Source: Maledivibacter halophilus
GTDB lineage: Bacteria; Bacillota; Clostridia; Peptostreptococcales; Caminicellaceae
Direction: 5' to 3'
Assembly: GCF_900167445.1 (NCBI RefSeq)
Contig: NZ_FUZT01000001.1
Coordinates: forward strand, 701,203-765,202
DNA: 64,000 nt
The notes beneath the pieces were generated by a model, which was given only the letters and a program-made list of their open reading frames with translations, did no database searches and was not told where the DNA came from. Of the stretch, positions 1 to 8,621 are shown one piece after another (position 1 is the first letter of the stretch; each line of letters begins with the position of its first letter). The translations under genes were made by a program, and so were the position numbers.

Positions 1-1
1 T

Positions 2-1867
2 GCAAAAAAGCTTTCAAGAAAGCTCAAAAAAGATAATGATGTTGAGATAACACTTATTGATAAAAACCCATATCACACAATGCTTACAGAGCTCCATGAG
101 GTTGCAGCAGGCAGGGTTCCAGAGGATTCAATAAGGATTGATTTGAAAAAAATATTTGCAAAGAGAAAGGTTGATGTTGTACTTGATGAAGTAACGGATA
201 TAGATTTCGATAAGAAGGTATTAAGGTCAGAAAAGAATTCCTATGAATATGATTATCTAGCTGTAGGCACTGGTTCTAAACCAACATTTTGGGGGGTAAA
301 GGGTGCAGAAGAATTTACCCATCAACTTTGGTCCTATGAAGATGCTGTTAATTTAAAAGAACATATTCTTAATATGTTTAGGAAGGCAGCCAAAGAAACT
401 AACAAAGAAAAAAGGCAAAAAATGCTAACCTTTGTTGTTGTTGGTGGTGGCTTTACTGGTATAGAAATGATCGGTGAACTCGGGGAATGGAAGGATAGAT
501 TATGTAAGGAATTTTATATTGACAAGGAAGATGTAAAGCTATATGCAGTAGATGCATTAAGTAAAATTTTACCAATTTTTCCCGATAACTTAGTTAGAAA
601 GGCTGAAAAAAGACTTAACAAATTAGGTATTGAAATAATAACTGATGCTGGAATAACTGAAGTTTCTAAGGACTTTGTTGTATTGGGGGATAAGGGAAGA
701 ATAGACACAAATACGGTGGTATGGGCTGCTGGTGTTGAAGGCTCTGATATCATGGATAAAATGGATACTGAGCAAAAGGGAAGAAAAAGAGTAGTTACTA
801 ATGATAAATTGCAGGCGATAGATCATGAAAACGTTTATGTAGTTGGTGATAATATATTTTATATTCCAGAAGGGGAGGAAAGACCAGTTCCTCAGATGGT
901 TGAGAATGCAGAACATTCAGCTCCAATTGTGGCGCACAATATATATACGGATATAAAAGGTGGGGAGAAGAAATCCTATAAGCCAGTCTTTCATGGTGCC
1001 ATGGTATGTATTGGTGGTCGTTATGGGGTTGCACATATTGGAATGCCCGGTAAATTCTTTGGATTAACTGGCTTCTTTGCCATGTTTGTTAAGCACTTTA
1101 TAAATTTAGTATATTTCTTTCAAGTTGCTGGATTTAATAAATGTTGGTCTTATTTAATACATGAAATATTTCATATTAAAGACAATAGAAGTTTTGTTGG
1201 GGGACATTTTGCAAAGGCTTCTCCAAACTTCTGGTTAATACCCCTTAGGATTTTTATCGGCTATAAATGGTTAGAACAAGGACTTCATAAGTTACCTGGT
1301 ATATTGAAGGATCCATCTAATATCTTCTTAATACCAGCACCTCCAGTGGCAGATGCAACATCTGCAGCTTCAGCGGTGGCAGATCAGGGAGCAAATGCGG
1401 TAGTAGATGCTACTAGTGCTGCTTCTGCTGCTGCGAGTACAGCAGGTGCTGCCGATGCTGTGGCTGAAACTGCTTCAGCATGGGGAGAGGCTTTACCGGT
1501 ACCAGATTTTATTGAAAACATGGTTAAATGGTCTATGGATAACTTTTTCTATACCAGTGATGGAGGCTATACTGTTTTAGCAGAAATTTTTCAAGCTGGT
1601 ATGGTAATAGGAGAAATAATAGTTGGGCTATTATTAATAGTAGGATTATTTACAGCAGTTGCCTCAATAGGCTCAATCATTATGGGGATTATGATATGGT
1701 CTTCTGGCATGGCTCCTGCTGAAATGCTTTGGTATTTAAGTGGAGGGGTGGCACTAATAGGAGGTTCAGGAAGCACCTTCGGCTTAGATTATTATGTATT
1801 ACCCTTCTTAAAGAAAATATGGAAAAAGATAGGCATTGCTAAAAAGTACTATTTATATACAGACTAA
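2..1867 (+). CDS. Type II NADH dehydrogenase (NDH-2) fused to a C-terminal DoxX-like membrane domain, 5' partial
   Basis: The reading frame is open from base 2, so the start and the first FAD-binding GxGxxG lie outside the window. The first in-frame ATG (80) falls inside the conserved stretch YHTMLTELHEVAAG and is not the start. Visible NDH-2 features are the NADH-binding loop VVVGGGFTGIEMIGEL and the second FAD motif VYVVGDN. After the catalytic part come a hydrophobic domain (FWLIPLRIFIGYKWLEQGLH), a roughly 50-residue linker very rich in Ala, Ser, Val and Asp, and three more membrane helices typical of DoxX-like proteins. NDH-2 enzymes pass electrons from NADH to a membrane quinone without pumping. 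The quinone-synthesis genes downstream fit this role. Listeria Ndh2 of the electron-export locus also has an extra C-terminal membrane part. The family call is firm; the electron acceptor is inferred. Confidence 0.9.
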   Translation, partial: AKKLSRKLKKDNDVEITLIDKNPYHTMLTELHEVAAGRVPEDSIRIDLKKIFAKRKVDVVLDEVTDIDFDKKVLRSEKNSYEYDYLAVGTGSKPTFWGVKGAEEFTHQLWSYEDAVNLKEHILNMFRKAAKETNKEKRQKMLTFVVVGGGFTGIEMIGELGEWKDRLCKEFYIDKEDVKLYAVDALSKILPIFPDNLVRKAEKRLNKLGIEIITDAGITEVSKDFVVLGDKGRIDTNTVVWAAGVEGSDIMDKMDTEQKGRKRVVTNDKLQAIDHENVYVVGDNIFYIPEGEERPVPQMVENAEHSAPIVAHNIYTDIKGGEKKSYKPVFHGAMVCIGGRYGVAHIGMPGKFFGLTGFFAMFVKHFINLVYFFQVAGFNKCWSYLIHEIFHIKDNRSFVGGHFAKASPNFWLIPLRIFIGYKWLEQGLHKLPGILKDPSNIFLIPAPPVADATSAASAVADQGANAVVDATSAASAAASTAGAADAVAETASAWGEALPVPDFIENMVKWSMDNFFYTSDGGYTVLAEIFQAGMVIGEIIVGLLLIVGLFTAVASIGSIIMGIMIWSSGMAPAEMLWYLSGGVALIGGSGSTFGLDYYVLPFLKKIWKKIGIAKKYYLYTD

Positions 1868-1903
1868 TTCCTTATTTAATATAAATTTTCCCCTTTAACA
1901 TAA

Positions 1904-1941
1904 ACAAATGTCCTTTTAAAGTTCTTTAAAAGGACATTTGT
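1904..1941 (+). terminator. Strong hairpin after the NDH-2 gene
   Basis: Arms at 1904-1921 and 1924-1941 are perfectly complementary (18 bp, core AAATGTCCTTTTAAAG). No long T run follows, so it may work as a terminator on both strands or as an mRNA end. It separates the NDH-2 gene from the operon that starts at 2215. Confidence 0.6.
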
Positions 1942-2214
1942 CTATGGAATTTAAGTAAAATTTTTAATATTGTTTAGTTTAAGATTTAAAAAATTTATAT
2001 TACCAAATAAAATAAATATTATATATAATATTAAGTGAGACAGGCATGAAAAATCAGTAGAGAAATTCGAAAAAAATAGTAATACAATTTTCGTTATGTG
2101 TTTCATCAAAATCTACATTTAAAAACTATGAAGAAGAAGATTTTGATTAATTCTTGTTGGATTGAAGGTTCTTTTTATTAATTTTGAGAATCACAAATCT
2201 AAAGGAGGAAATAA
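1942..2214 (+). promoter_or_regulatory. AT-rich leader and probable promoter of the 2215-10890 operon
   Basis: A TATAAT-like -10 lies at 2024-2029, with no good -35. About 180 nt of leader follows, with a hairpin whose arms ATCAAAATCT (2105-2114) and AGATTTTGAT (2138-2147) are perfectly complementary. A strong ribosome site (AAAGGAGG) precedes the ATG at 2215. I recognise no known riboswitch class here. Confidence 0.35.
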
Positions 2215-2754
2215 ATGGATTATCTAGTTTTAAAGGAGTATAAATTTACTAAAACTCAAAAGATAATATTTATAGCACTACTAGTATCTCAGGCTATGGT
2301 ACTTAGCTTTATTGAAAGAATGATTCCACTTAATTTTAGTATCCCCGGTGCAAAACTAGGCCTTGCCAATATAGTCACATTGACTGCTATATACCTTTTT
2401 TCTTTTAGAGAATCTTTATTTATTGTTATACTTAGAACAATTATGACATCCTTTATAATAGGCTCTTTCTCTAGTTTTTTATATAGTTTTTCAGGAGCAT
2501 TACTTAGTTTTTTGGTAATGTATATGTTAACTTCAGTAAGTTCTGAAAAAATTAGTGCTATAGGAATAAGTATTGCTGGAGGAGTTTTTCATAATTTAGG
2601 ACAATTATTAATGGCAGCATTTATTATAAGAAATATTAAAATTGTATATTATTTACCATTTTTAATGTTAACGGGAGTTGTAACGGGATTTATTGTCGGT
2701 ATAAGTGTAAAACATTTATTAGGATATCTCGGAAAACTCAAATATTTTAATTGA
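2215..2754 (+). CDS. Gx transporter family / heptaprenyl diphosphate synthase component I-like membrane protein (EetB-like)
   Basis: A 179-residue protein with about five hydrophobic helices and the family signature PGAKLGLANIVTLTA near residue 45. Members are annotated either as Gx transporters or as component I of heptaprenyl diphosphate synthase; as I recall it, EetB of the Listeria electron-export locus belongs here. The family resembles ECF-type S components, so a transport role is at least as likely as an enzymatic one. The gene starts an operon with a polyprenyl synthase 58 nt downstream. A paralogue sits at 60876-61382. Start ATG has an AAAGGAGG ribosome site. The family is firm; the function is open. 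Confidence 0.8.
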   Translation: MDYLVLKEYKFTKTQKIIFIALLVSQAMVLSFIERMIPLNFSIPGAKLGLANIVTLTAIYLFSFRESLFIVILRTIMTSFIIGSFSSFLYSFSGALLSFLVMYMLTSVSSEKISAIGISIAGGVFHNLGQLLMAAFIIRNIKIVYYLPFLMLTGVVTGFIVGISVKHLLGYLGKLKYFN

Positions 2755-2812
2755 TTAGAGAAATTGTATAAGGAATATTATCCTTGATCAAAATACTGGA
2801 AAAGGTGATGGT

Positions 2813-3784
2813 ATGAGCACATTTTGGAAAGAATATCCTGAAATTACTGAAGAGTTAACTGATATAAAAAAAATTATTAAGGAAAGTATTAAGTCTAGAG
2901 AAAAATATTTAGAAGAATCCATTTATCCTATGGTTGATGCTGGTGGTAAAATGTTAAGACCTGCTTTTTTATTGCTGTCTGGAAAGTTTGGAGACTATGA
3001 TTCTAAAAAAATGCATAATTTAGCTGCTGTTATAGAAATGCTCCATATAGCAACATTAATTCATGATGATATTATAGATGATTCCAAACTTAGAAGAGGT
3101 GTAGATACAATACAATCAAAGTATGGTAAGGAATATGCAGTATATATTGGAGATTTTCTTTTCTGCCAGTGTATTACTATGCTTTCAAAATATGATTATA
3201 CTACAGAAAATTTAAGGGAAATATCAAAGACTATATCCAGAATATGTATGAGTGAAATAAGTCAATATCATCTTAGATATGCTAAAAATATGAATATAAG
3301 AAAATATATTCGTATAATATCAGGCAAGACAGCTGCCCTTTTTGCCATTTGCTTTTATGCAGGAGCAAGGGAAGCAAATTGTAATGAAGCTATGCAAAAG
3401 CTTTTAGGTAAAATAGGATATCATATAGGTATGGCATTTCAAATTATAGATGATTTATTGGACTACAGAGGTGATACTAGGGTGCTGGGAAAAAATGCTT
3501 TGAAGGATCTTAAAAGAGGATATTATACTCTTCCACTTATTTATGCCTTAAAAAATGATAAGGAAAAAGAGATTTTAAAACTATTAAATAGGCCCTCCTT
3601 GGTAGATAACTATGTAGACGAAATAATAAGGCTTGTAAAAAAATATGAAGGAATAGAAAGAGCTGAAAAAGTAGCAGATAGATATACTGAAAAAGCTATC
3701 TACTATACTGAAAAATTGCCGGATTGCAATAGTAAAAAAATTCTTAGAGAAGTTATACCTAAATTATTGAAGAGAAGTTATTAA
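2813..3784 (+). CDS. Polyprenyl diphosphate synthase (HepT/DmkB-like)
   Basis: A 323-residue trans-isoprenyl diphosphate synthase that extends allylic diphosphates with isopentenyl diphosphate to make the quinone side chain. Both aspartate-rich motifs are visible: LIHDDIIDDSKLRRG (first DDxxD, near residue 85) and QIIDDLLDYRGD (second, near residue 215). GGKMLRP near residue 45 is also typical. The ATG follows an AAAGGTGA ribosome site. Chain length cannot be read from sequence alone, but the neighbour annotated as a heptaprenyl synthase component suggests a medium-long chain. UbiD, UbiA and UbiX follow at once, so the product probably feeds the UbiA-family enzyme. Confidence 0.88.
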   Translation: MSTFWKEYPEITEELTDIKKIIKESIKSREKYLEESIYPMVDAGGKMLRPAFLLLSGKFGDYDSKKMHNLAAVIEMLHIATLIHDDIIDDSKLRRGVDTIQSKYGKEYAVYIGDFLFCQCITMLSKYDYTTENLREISKTISRICMSEISQYHLRYAKNMNIRKYIRIISGKTAALFAICFYAGAREANCNEAMQKLLGKIGYHIGMAFQIIDDLLDYRGDTRVLGKNALKDLKRGYYTLPLIYALKNDKEKEILKLLNRPSLVDNYVDEIIRLVKKYEGIERAEKVADRYTEKAIYYTEKLPDCNSKKILREVIPKLLKRSY

Positions 3785-3808
3785 TGTTTTTTTGGGGAGA
3801 TGATTTTT

Positions 3809-5248
3809 TTGGCCTTTAAAGATTTACAGGATTTCACAAATTGTCTTAAAGAAAAAAATTTGTTAGATGAGATTAACGTTGAGGTTGACAGCAATCTGGA
3901 GATCACAGAAATAACCGATAGAGTATCGAAGGGGTATGGGAATGCTTTACTTTTTAAGAATGTAAAAAATTCATCATATCCAGTTTTAATAAATACATTT
4001 GGCTCCTACGAAAGACTTAATATGGGGTTAGAAGTTGAAAGTTTAGATGAAATTGCTGATAGTATTATGGATTTTATGGATATAACAAATTATATTACTT
4101 TAATGAATAAGATAAAATCCATTCCTAAACTAGCTAGATTGGCAAATATATTTCCAAGGAAGGTAAAAAAAGCCCTTTGCCAAGAGGTAATTGAAGAACC
4201 TAATTTGGATAAAATACCGATTTTAAAGTGCTGGCCTAAGGATGGTGGAAGATATATTACTTTGCCCCTAGTTATAACAAAGGATCCGGAAACAGGGCAG
4301 CAGAACATGGGGATGTATAGACTTCAAGTATATGATAAGAAGACAACGGGTATGCATTGGCATTTGCACAAAGATGGAAGAGAAATATATGAGAAATATA
4401 GAAAGTTTGGAAAGAAAATGCCTGTGTCTGTGGCCTTAGGATGTGATCCTGCCACAATATATTCTGCTACGGCACCGCTGCCAAAGATGATTGATGAAAT
4501 GATTTTTGCTGGGTTTTTGAGGAAATCTCCGGTAAATATAGTTAAATCCATAACTAATGATATTTATGTGCCTGCCAATGCGGAGTTTGTGCTGGAGGGT
4601 TATGTTGATTTGGATGAAATGAAATTAGAAGGTCCCTTTGGAGATCACACAGGATATTACTCATTAGCAGATATGTATCCGGTTTTTCATATTGAAAAAA
4701 TCACAAGAAGAAAAAATCCCATTTATCCTACTACCATTGTTGGTAAGCCCCCTATGGAAGACTGTTATTTAGGAAAGGCAACTGAAAGAATTTTCTTACC
4801 CCTTATTAGAGTGCAGTGTCCTGAAATAGTAGATATGAATTTTCCTTTGGAAGGAGTATTTCACAATTGTGTAATTGTTTCTATAAAAAAATCCTATCCA
4901 AAACATGCTCACAAAATTATGAATTCTCTATGGGGAATGGGACAAATGATGTACACAAAGATGATCATAGTTGTGGATGAAAATGTAAATCCCCATGATT
5001 TGTCTACTGTGGCCTGGAAGGTATTTAATAATATAGATGCAAAACGGGATTTAGTAATATCTGGGGGACCTTTAGATGCATTGGATCATGCTTCTGATAC
5101 AGCCTATTATGGGCATAGATTAGGTATAGATGCAACGAAAAAATGGACTAGCGAGGGACATAAAAGACCTTGGCCCGATGATATAGATATGACTAAGGAT
5201 ATAAAAGACTTAGTAGATAAGAGGTGGAAGGAATATGGTATTGGATAG
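3809..5248 (+). CDS. UbiD-family prenylated-FMN decarboxylase (UbiD/MqnL-like)
   Basis: UbiD enzymes decarboxylate aromatic or unsaturated acids using prenylated FMN supplied by UbiX. Typical blocks are visible: VALGCDPATIYSATAPLP, GPFGDHTGYYS and a late TKMIIVVDENVNPHDL. Length is about 479 residues, normal for the family. TTG at 3809 (MAFKDLQDFT) is preferred over ATG 3800, because GGGGAGA at 3794-3800 abuts the ATG but lies 8 nt before the TTG. It overlaps the UbiA gene by 14 nt. Close neighbours UbiA and UbiX make an aromatic precursor of a prenylquinone the likely substrate. The futalosine-pathway homologue MqnL is the nearest functional model. The exact acid is unknown. Confidence 0.87.
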   Translation: MAFKDLQDFTNCLKEKNLLDEINVEVDSNLEITEITDRVSKGYGNALLFKNVKNSSYPVLINTFGSYERLNMGLEVESLDEIADSIMDFMDITNYITLMNKIKSIPKLARLANIFPRKVKKALCQEVIEEPNLDKIPILKCWPKDGGRYITLPLVITKDPETGQQNMGMYRLQVYDKKTTGMHWHLHKDGREIYEKYRKFGKKMPVSVALGCDPATIYSATAPLPKMIDEMIFAGFLRKSPVNIVKSITNDIYVPANAEFVLEGYVDLDEMKLEGPFGDHTGYYSLADMYPVFHIEKITRRKNPIYPTTIVGKPPMEDCYLGKATERIFLPLIRVQCPEIVDMNFPLEGVFHNCVIVSIKKSYPKHAHKIMNSLWGMGQMMYTKMIIVVDENVNPHDLSTVAWKVFNNIDAKRDLVISGGPLDALDHASDTAYYGHRLGIDATKKWTSEGHKRPWPDDIDMTKDIKDLVDKRWKEYGIG

Positions 5249-6089
5249 GATTAGAAGATATGGTGAGCTTGTTATGTTTTCCCATACTTTATTTTCCCTT
5301 CCCTTTACACTGATAGGAATGATTTGGGCTGCTGATGGATTTCCTTCATTAAATACGTTTTTTTGGATATTGATTGCATTAATCGGAGCTCGAAATGGAG
5401 CTAATGCCTTAAATAGATTGGTGGATAAGGATATTGATAAAAAAAATCCCAGAACAGCCAATAGACATATGCCTCAAGGGATTGTAAAGGATTTGGAAGT
5501 ATGGGGAATTGTGATTTTTTGTTTCTCTATTTTTGTTTTAGCTGCATATAAATTGAATCCTCTGTGCTTAAAATTAACACCAATTGCTCTTTTCCTTTTT
5601 ATAATATACTCCTACACTAAAAGGTTTACCTGGGCTTGTCATATAGTACTGGGTACAGCCTGTGCTGGTGCTCCAGTAGGAGCTTGGCTTGCGGTAACAG
5701 GAGAATTTGCTTTGCCTCCTTTTATTTTGGGCTCAGTAGTAGCTTTATGGGTGGCTGGTTTTGATATAATATATGGGACTCAGGATATTAACTTTGATAG
5801 ACAAAATGGATTACATTCTATACCTGCAAAATTTGGCTTAGATGGAGGACTTTTTATAGCTAGAGTTTTTCATTTTTTTATGATTTTACTATTAATTGTT
5901 TTATATTTTGTTATGAATATGGGCTTTTTTTATTTGACTGGCATTTTTATAAGTGCTGTCTTATTGACCTTAGAGCATTATATTATATCACCCTCAAATG
6001 AAAAGAAAATGAAGATAGCTTCATATAATATTAATCAAATAATAAGTCCATTAATATTATTTTTTACAATTTTTGATATGTATCTATAA
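5235..6089 (+). CDS. UbiA-family aromatic prenyltransferase (UbiA/MqnP-like)
   Basis: An integral membrane enzyme of 284 residues with about eight hydrophobic helices. It carries both Mg-diphosphate motifs: NRLVDKDIDKKNPRT near residue 60 (NxxxDxxxD) and DIIYGTQDINFD near residue 175 (DxxxD). It would join the polyprenyl chain made by the 2813 gene product to an aromatic acid or phenol in the membrane. It overlaps UbiD by 14 nt, so the two are translationally coupled. Placement with UbiD and UbiX matches the late futalosine trio MqnP-MqnL-MqnM as well as the ubiquinone trio. A ubiquinone role is unlikely in an anaerobic Firmicute. No menA-type or early men/mqn gene is in the window. Confidence 0.87.
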   Translation: MVLDRIRRYGELVMFSHTLFSLPFTLIGMIWAADGFPSLNTFFWILIALIGARNGANALNRLVDKDIDKKNPRTANRHMPQGIVKDLEVWGIVIFCFSIFVLAAYKLNPLCLKLTPIALFLFIIYSYTKRFTWACHIVLGTACAGAPVGAWLAVTGEFALPPFILGSVVALWVAGFDIIYGTQDINFDRQNGLHSIPAKFGLDGGLFIARVFHFFMILLLIVLYFVMNMGFFYLTGIFISAVLLTLEHYIISPSNEKKMKIASYNINQIISPLILFFTIFDMYL

Positions 6090-6105
6090 ATGGGAGGTTA
6101 AGGTT

Positions 6106-6687
6106 TTGGGAAAATATATAGTTGGAATTACAGGAGCCAGTGGAAGTGTCTATGGAGTAAGACTTGTAGAGGAATTATTGAAAAAAGATAATGAAGTTTT
6201 TTTAGTTGTAACTGCTAATGGGGAAAAAGTTTTGGAATATGAACTGGATATTGATTTTATAAAGTGGACAGAAAAGTTGGCTAAAGATTATGGAAGGATT
6301 AATATATGCAATATAGATGATATGTTTTCTAAAATAGCCAGCGGCTCTTTTAGAACAGATGGAATGGTCATAGCTCCCTGTTCAATGGGAAGCTTATCTA
6401 AGATAAGTAATGGAATTACAGATAGTTTACTTATAAGGGCTGCTGATGTAATGATTAAAGAAAAGCGTAAATTAATTTTGGTTCCTAGAGAAACTCCATT
6501 TAATTCTATACATCTTAAAAATATGTTATTTTTAAGCAAATTGAACGTGACTATTCTGCCACCTATTCCTGGTTTTTATAATAAACCTAAAACTTTAAGT
6601 GATATAATAGATAATATGGTAGGAAGAATTCTTTGTAGTTTAAATATAGAAAATGATTTATACTGTCAGTGGAATGGTGATAAATAG
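6106..6687 (+). CDS. ubiX: UbiX-family flavin prenyltransferase
   Basis: Makes prenylated FMN, the cofactor of the UbiD enzyme two genes upstream. The N-terminus YIVGITGASGSVYGVRL is the FMN-binding hallmark, APCSMGSLSKI is the second conserved block, and LVPRETPFNSIHLKNM closes the active site. About 193 residues, normal for UbiX. TTG at 6106 is chosen because GGGAGGT at 6092-6098 sits 7 nt before it and it gives the standard N-terminus. The ATG at 6073 would add 11 atypical residues and overlap ubiA. The family call is secure; whether it also serves other UbiD enzymes elsewhere is unknown. Confidence 0.9.
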   Translation: MGKYIVGITGASGSVYGVRLVEELLKKDNEVFLVVTANGEKVLEYELDIDFIKWTEKLAKDYGRINICNIDDMFSKIASGSFRTDGMVIAPCSMGSLSKISNGITDSLLIRAADVMIKEKRKLILVPRETPFNSIHLKNMLFLSKLNVTILPPIPGFYNKPKTLSDIIDNMVGRILCSLNIENDLYCQWNGDK

Positions 6688-6705
6688 GAAATAAGGGGAA
6701 TTGCA

Positions 6706-7473
6706 ATGATCAAAATAGAACATTTAAATGTTCAATATGGTGGAAAGGATAAAAAATTTACTGCCATTGATGATATTAACTTAGATATAGCAAAAGGAGA
6801 GATTTGTTCCATCATTGGTCCTTCAGGAGGGGGAAAATCAACTCTTTTAAAGGTGTTGGCTGGAATAATAAAGGATTATAAAGGGCAGATTTTAATTGAG
6901 GGAGAGAATATTAATCCAAAGATACATAGAATCGGATTCATACCTCAAAATTATGGCCTAGTTGAATGGAAAACAGTAGAAGAAAATATATTATTATCTG
7001 CAAAGATTAAATATGGTAAGAGAAATATAGATAAGGAATATTATGAAGAAATTTTAAATAAATTAAAAATAGATAATCTGAAGAATAGATATCCAAAGGA
7101 ATTAAGTGGTGGTCAAAAACAAAGAGTTTCTATAGCAAGAGCCTTTCTATTAAAACCTAATTTACTTTTAATGGATGAATCCTTTTCTGCTTTGGATGCT
7201 ATGACTAGAGAGAAAGTTCAAGAATTATTTTTGGAAGTTTGGAGGGAGCATAAGGTTACTACGGTTTTAATTACCCATGATATTAAGGAAGCCATTTATT
7301 TAGGTGAAAAACTAGTTGTTTTCTCATCGTCTCCCGGTAGAATAATAAAAATAATTAGAAATCCTTTATTTGGTGAATCTGACTCAGAATCAAGTGAAGA
7401 CTTTAGGAAACTTAGTAATGAACTTATTAGAATTTTAAAAGAGGTAAATACAAATGAGATTAAAGGAATATAA
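6706..7473 (+). CDS. ABC importer ATPase, NitT/TauT/SsuB class
   Basis: A 255-residue nucleotide-binding subunit with Walker A GPSGGGKST, Q-loop PQNYGLVEW, signature LSGGQKQRVSIARA, Walker B LLLMDES and switch His in LITHDIKEAIYLGE. The Walker B run ends DES where most relatives have DEP; the catalytic Glu is kept. C-terminal FSSSPGRIIK is typical of the nitrate/sulfonate/thiamine-precursor class. It overlaps the permease gene by 20 nt and lies 18 nt after ubiX, so it is in the quinone operon. No binding-protein gene is adjacent, which is unusual for an importer. It may bring in an aromatic or flavin-related precursor; that is inference from position only. Confidence 0.88.
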   Translation: MIKIEHLNVQYGGKDKKFTAIDDINLDIAKGEICSIIGPSGGGKSTLLKVLAGIIKDYKGQILIEGENINPKIHRIGFIPQNYGLVEWKTVEENILLSAKIKYGKRNIDKEYYEEILNKLKIDNLKNRYPKELSGGQKQRVSIARAFLLKPNLLLMDESFSALDAMTREKVQELFLEVWREHKVTTVLITHDIKEAIYLGEKLVVFSSSPGRIIKIIRNPLFGESDSESSEDFRKLSNELIRILKEVNTNEIKGI

Positions 7474-8200
7474 CAGTTTACAATTAATTTTTACTTTTAT
7501 ATTGATATTTATATTATGGCAAATTATTAGTGAGATTTTTCGGCTTCCAATACTTCCATCGCCTTTGGATATTTTAATAAATATAGTGGGAAGTATTGAG
7601 AGTGAAATTAGTATTCATGTTTTATATAGTTTAAAGAGGATTGTAATAGGAATTTTCTTTACTTTGCTTATTGGTGTTCCCCTTGGAATTTTAATGGGAT
7701 ATTTTGAAAAAATTGATATGCTGCTTTCGCCGATTTTGTATTTTAATTATCCGGTACCGAAGATTGCTTTGCTGCCTATAGTAATGCTTCTATTTGGATT
7801 GGGAGATATAACCAAGATGATTATGATATTCCTTATTACTTTTTTTCCAATAGTGGTTAATATAAGGGATGAGGTTAAAAATATACCTAGGGAAGTTTTT
7901 TATCCAATGTATTCTTTAGGGGCAAATAAGCTTGAAATTATTAAGGAAATTATTTTACCGGGAATCATACCTGCCCTGCTTACATCCTTGAGAATAGGAA
8001 TAGGGACTGCTATATCTGTTTTGTTTTTTACAGAAAACTTTGGAACCCAGTATGGTATGGGATATTTTATAATGGATTCATGGATGCGTATAAATTATAT
8101 CCAAATGTATTCAGGAATTTTAATTTTAAGTATTATTGGACTTATATTTTTTATAACTATTGATATTTTAGAAACTATTTTATGTCCTTGGAGGGGCTAG
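7454..8200 (+). CDS. ABC importer permease, NitT/TauT/SsuC class
   Basis: A 248-residue protein with about six membrane helices and the EAA-type loop (YSLGANKLEIIKEIILPGII, near residues 155-175) that docks to the ATPase. YFNYPVPKIALLPIVMLLFG is a conserved feature of the SsuC/TauC/ThiX class. Translation is coupled to the ATPase gene by a 20-nt overlap. The substrate-binding partner is missing from this operon. The next gene encodes a lipoprotein, but it has an FMN-binding fold and not a solute-binding one. Confidence 0.86.
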   Translation: MRLKEYNSLQLIFTFILIFILWQIISEIFRLPILPSPLDILINIVGSIESEISIHVLYSLKRIVIGIFFTLLIGVPLGILMGYFEKIDMLLSPILYFNYPVPKIALLPIVMLLFGLGDITKMIMIFLITFFPIVVNIRDEVKNIPREVFYPMYSLGANKLEIIKEIILPGIIPALLTSLRIGIGTAISVLFFTENFGTQYGMGYFIMDSWMRINYIQMYSGILILSIIGLIFFITIDILETILCPWRG

Positions 8201-8253
8201 ATGTTAAGTTGTTTATTTCAAAATTTATTTAAATATTCTGGGGGATGATTCGA

Positions 8254-8607
8254 TTGAAAAGAGCTAATATTTTAGTTTTAGTTATTTTAATAACAATAAT
8301 CCTGATTGCATGTTCAAATAGAAGGGTAATATATACAGAAGGGGTCTTTAGAGGAACCGGACAGGGTCATCACGGAGAGATTGTAGTAGAAATAACAACA
8401 AGCCAATATAGAATAAAAGAAATAGACATAATAGAACAGCAGGAAGTACCTGTTCTTAGTGATATAGTATATGAAAAAATTCCACCTAAGGTTATAAAAA
8501 AGAACAGTACAGATGTGGATGTAGTAGCTGGAGCAACTCTTACAAGCGACGGCCTGCTGGAAGCCATTGAAGATGCACTGAATAAAGCTAAGGTGAAGAA
8601 TGATTAA
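8254..8607 (+). CDS. FMN-binding domain lipoprotein with flavinylation motif
   Basis: A small exported protein of about 117 residues. A short hydrophobic signal ends in lipobox LIAC (Cys near residue 20), so it should be lipid-anchored outside the membrane. The rest is an FMN-binding domain ending in DVDVVAGATLTSDG. Its D-x-x-x-G-A-T pattern is the site where ApbE-type transferases attach FMN to the Thr (near residue 95), as in NqrC, RnfG and Listeria PplA. TTG 8254 is preferred over ATG 8245 because the GGGGG ribosome site at 8240-8244 abuts the ATG. No apbE gene is in the window. Its place behind quinone genes suggests it takes electrons from a quinol. Confidence 0.85.
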   Translation: MKRANILVLVILITIILIACSNRRVIYTEGVFRGTGQGHHGEIVVEITTSQYRIKEIDIIEQQEVPVLSDIVYEKIPPKVIKKNSTDVDVVAGATLTSDGLLEAIEDALNKAKVKND

Positions 8608-8621
8608 GAGGTGATTTGCTT

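Noticed and set aside
3809..6687. Ubiquinone biosynthesis operon
   Set aside because: UbiA, UbiD and UbiX are present, but no ubiquinone hydroxylase or methyltransferase is, and ubiquinone is not expected in an anaerobic Firmicute. A naphthoquinone or related product is more likely.
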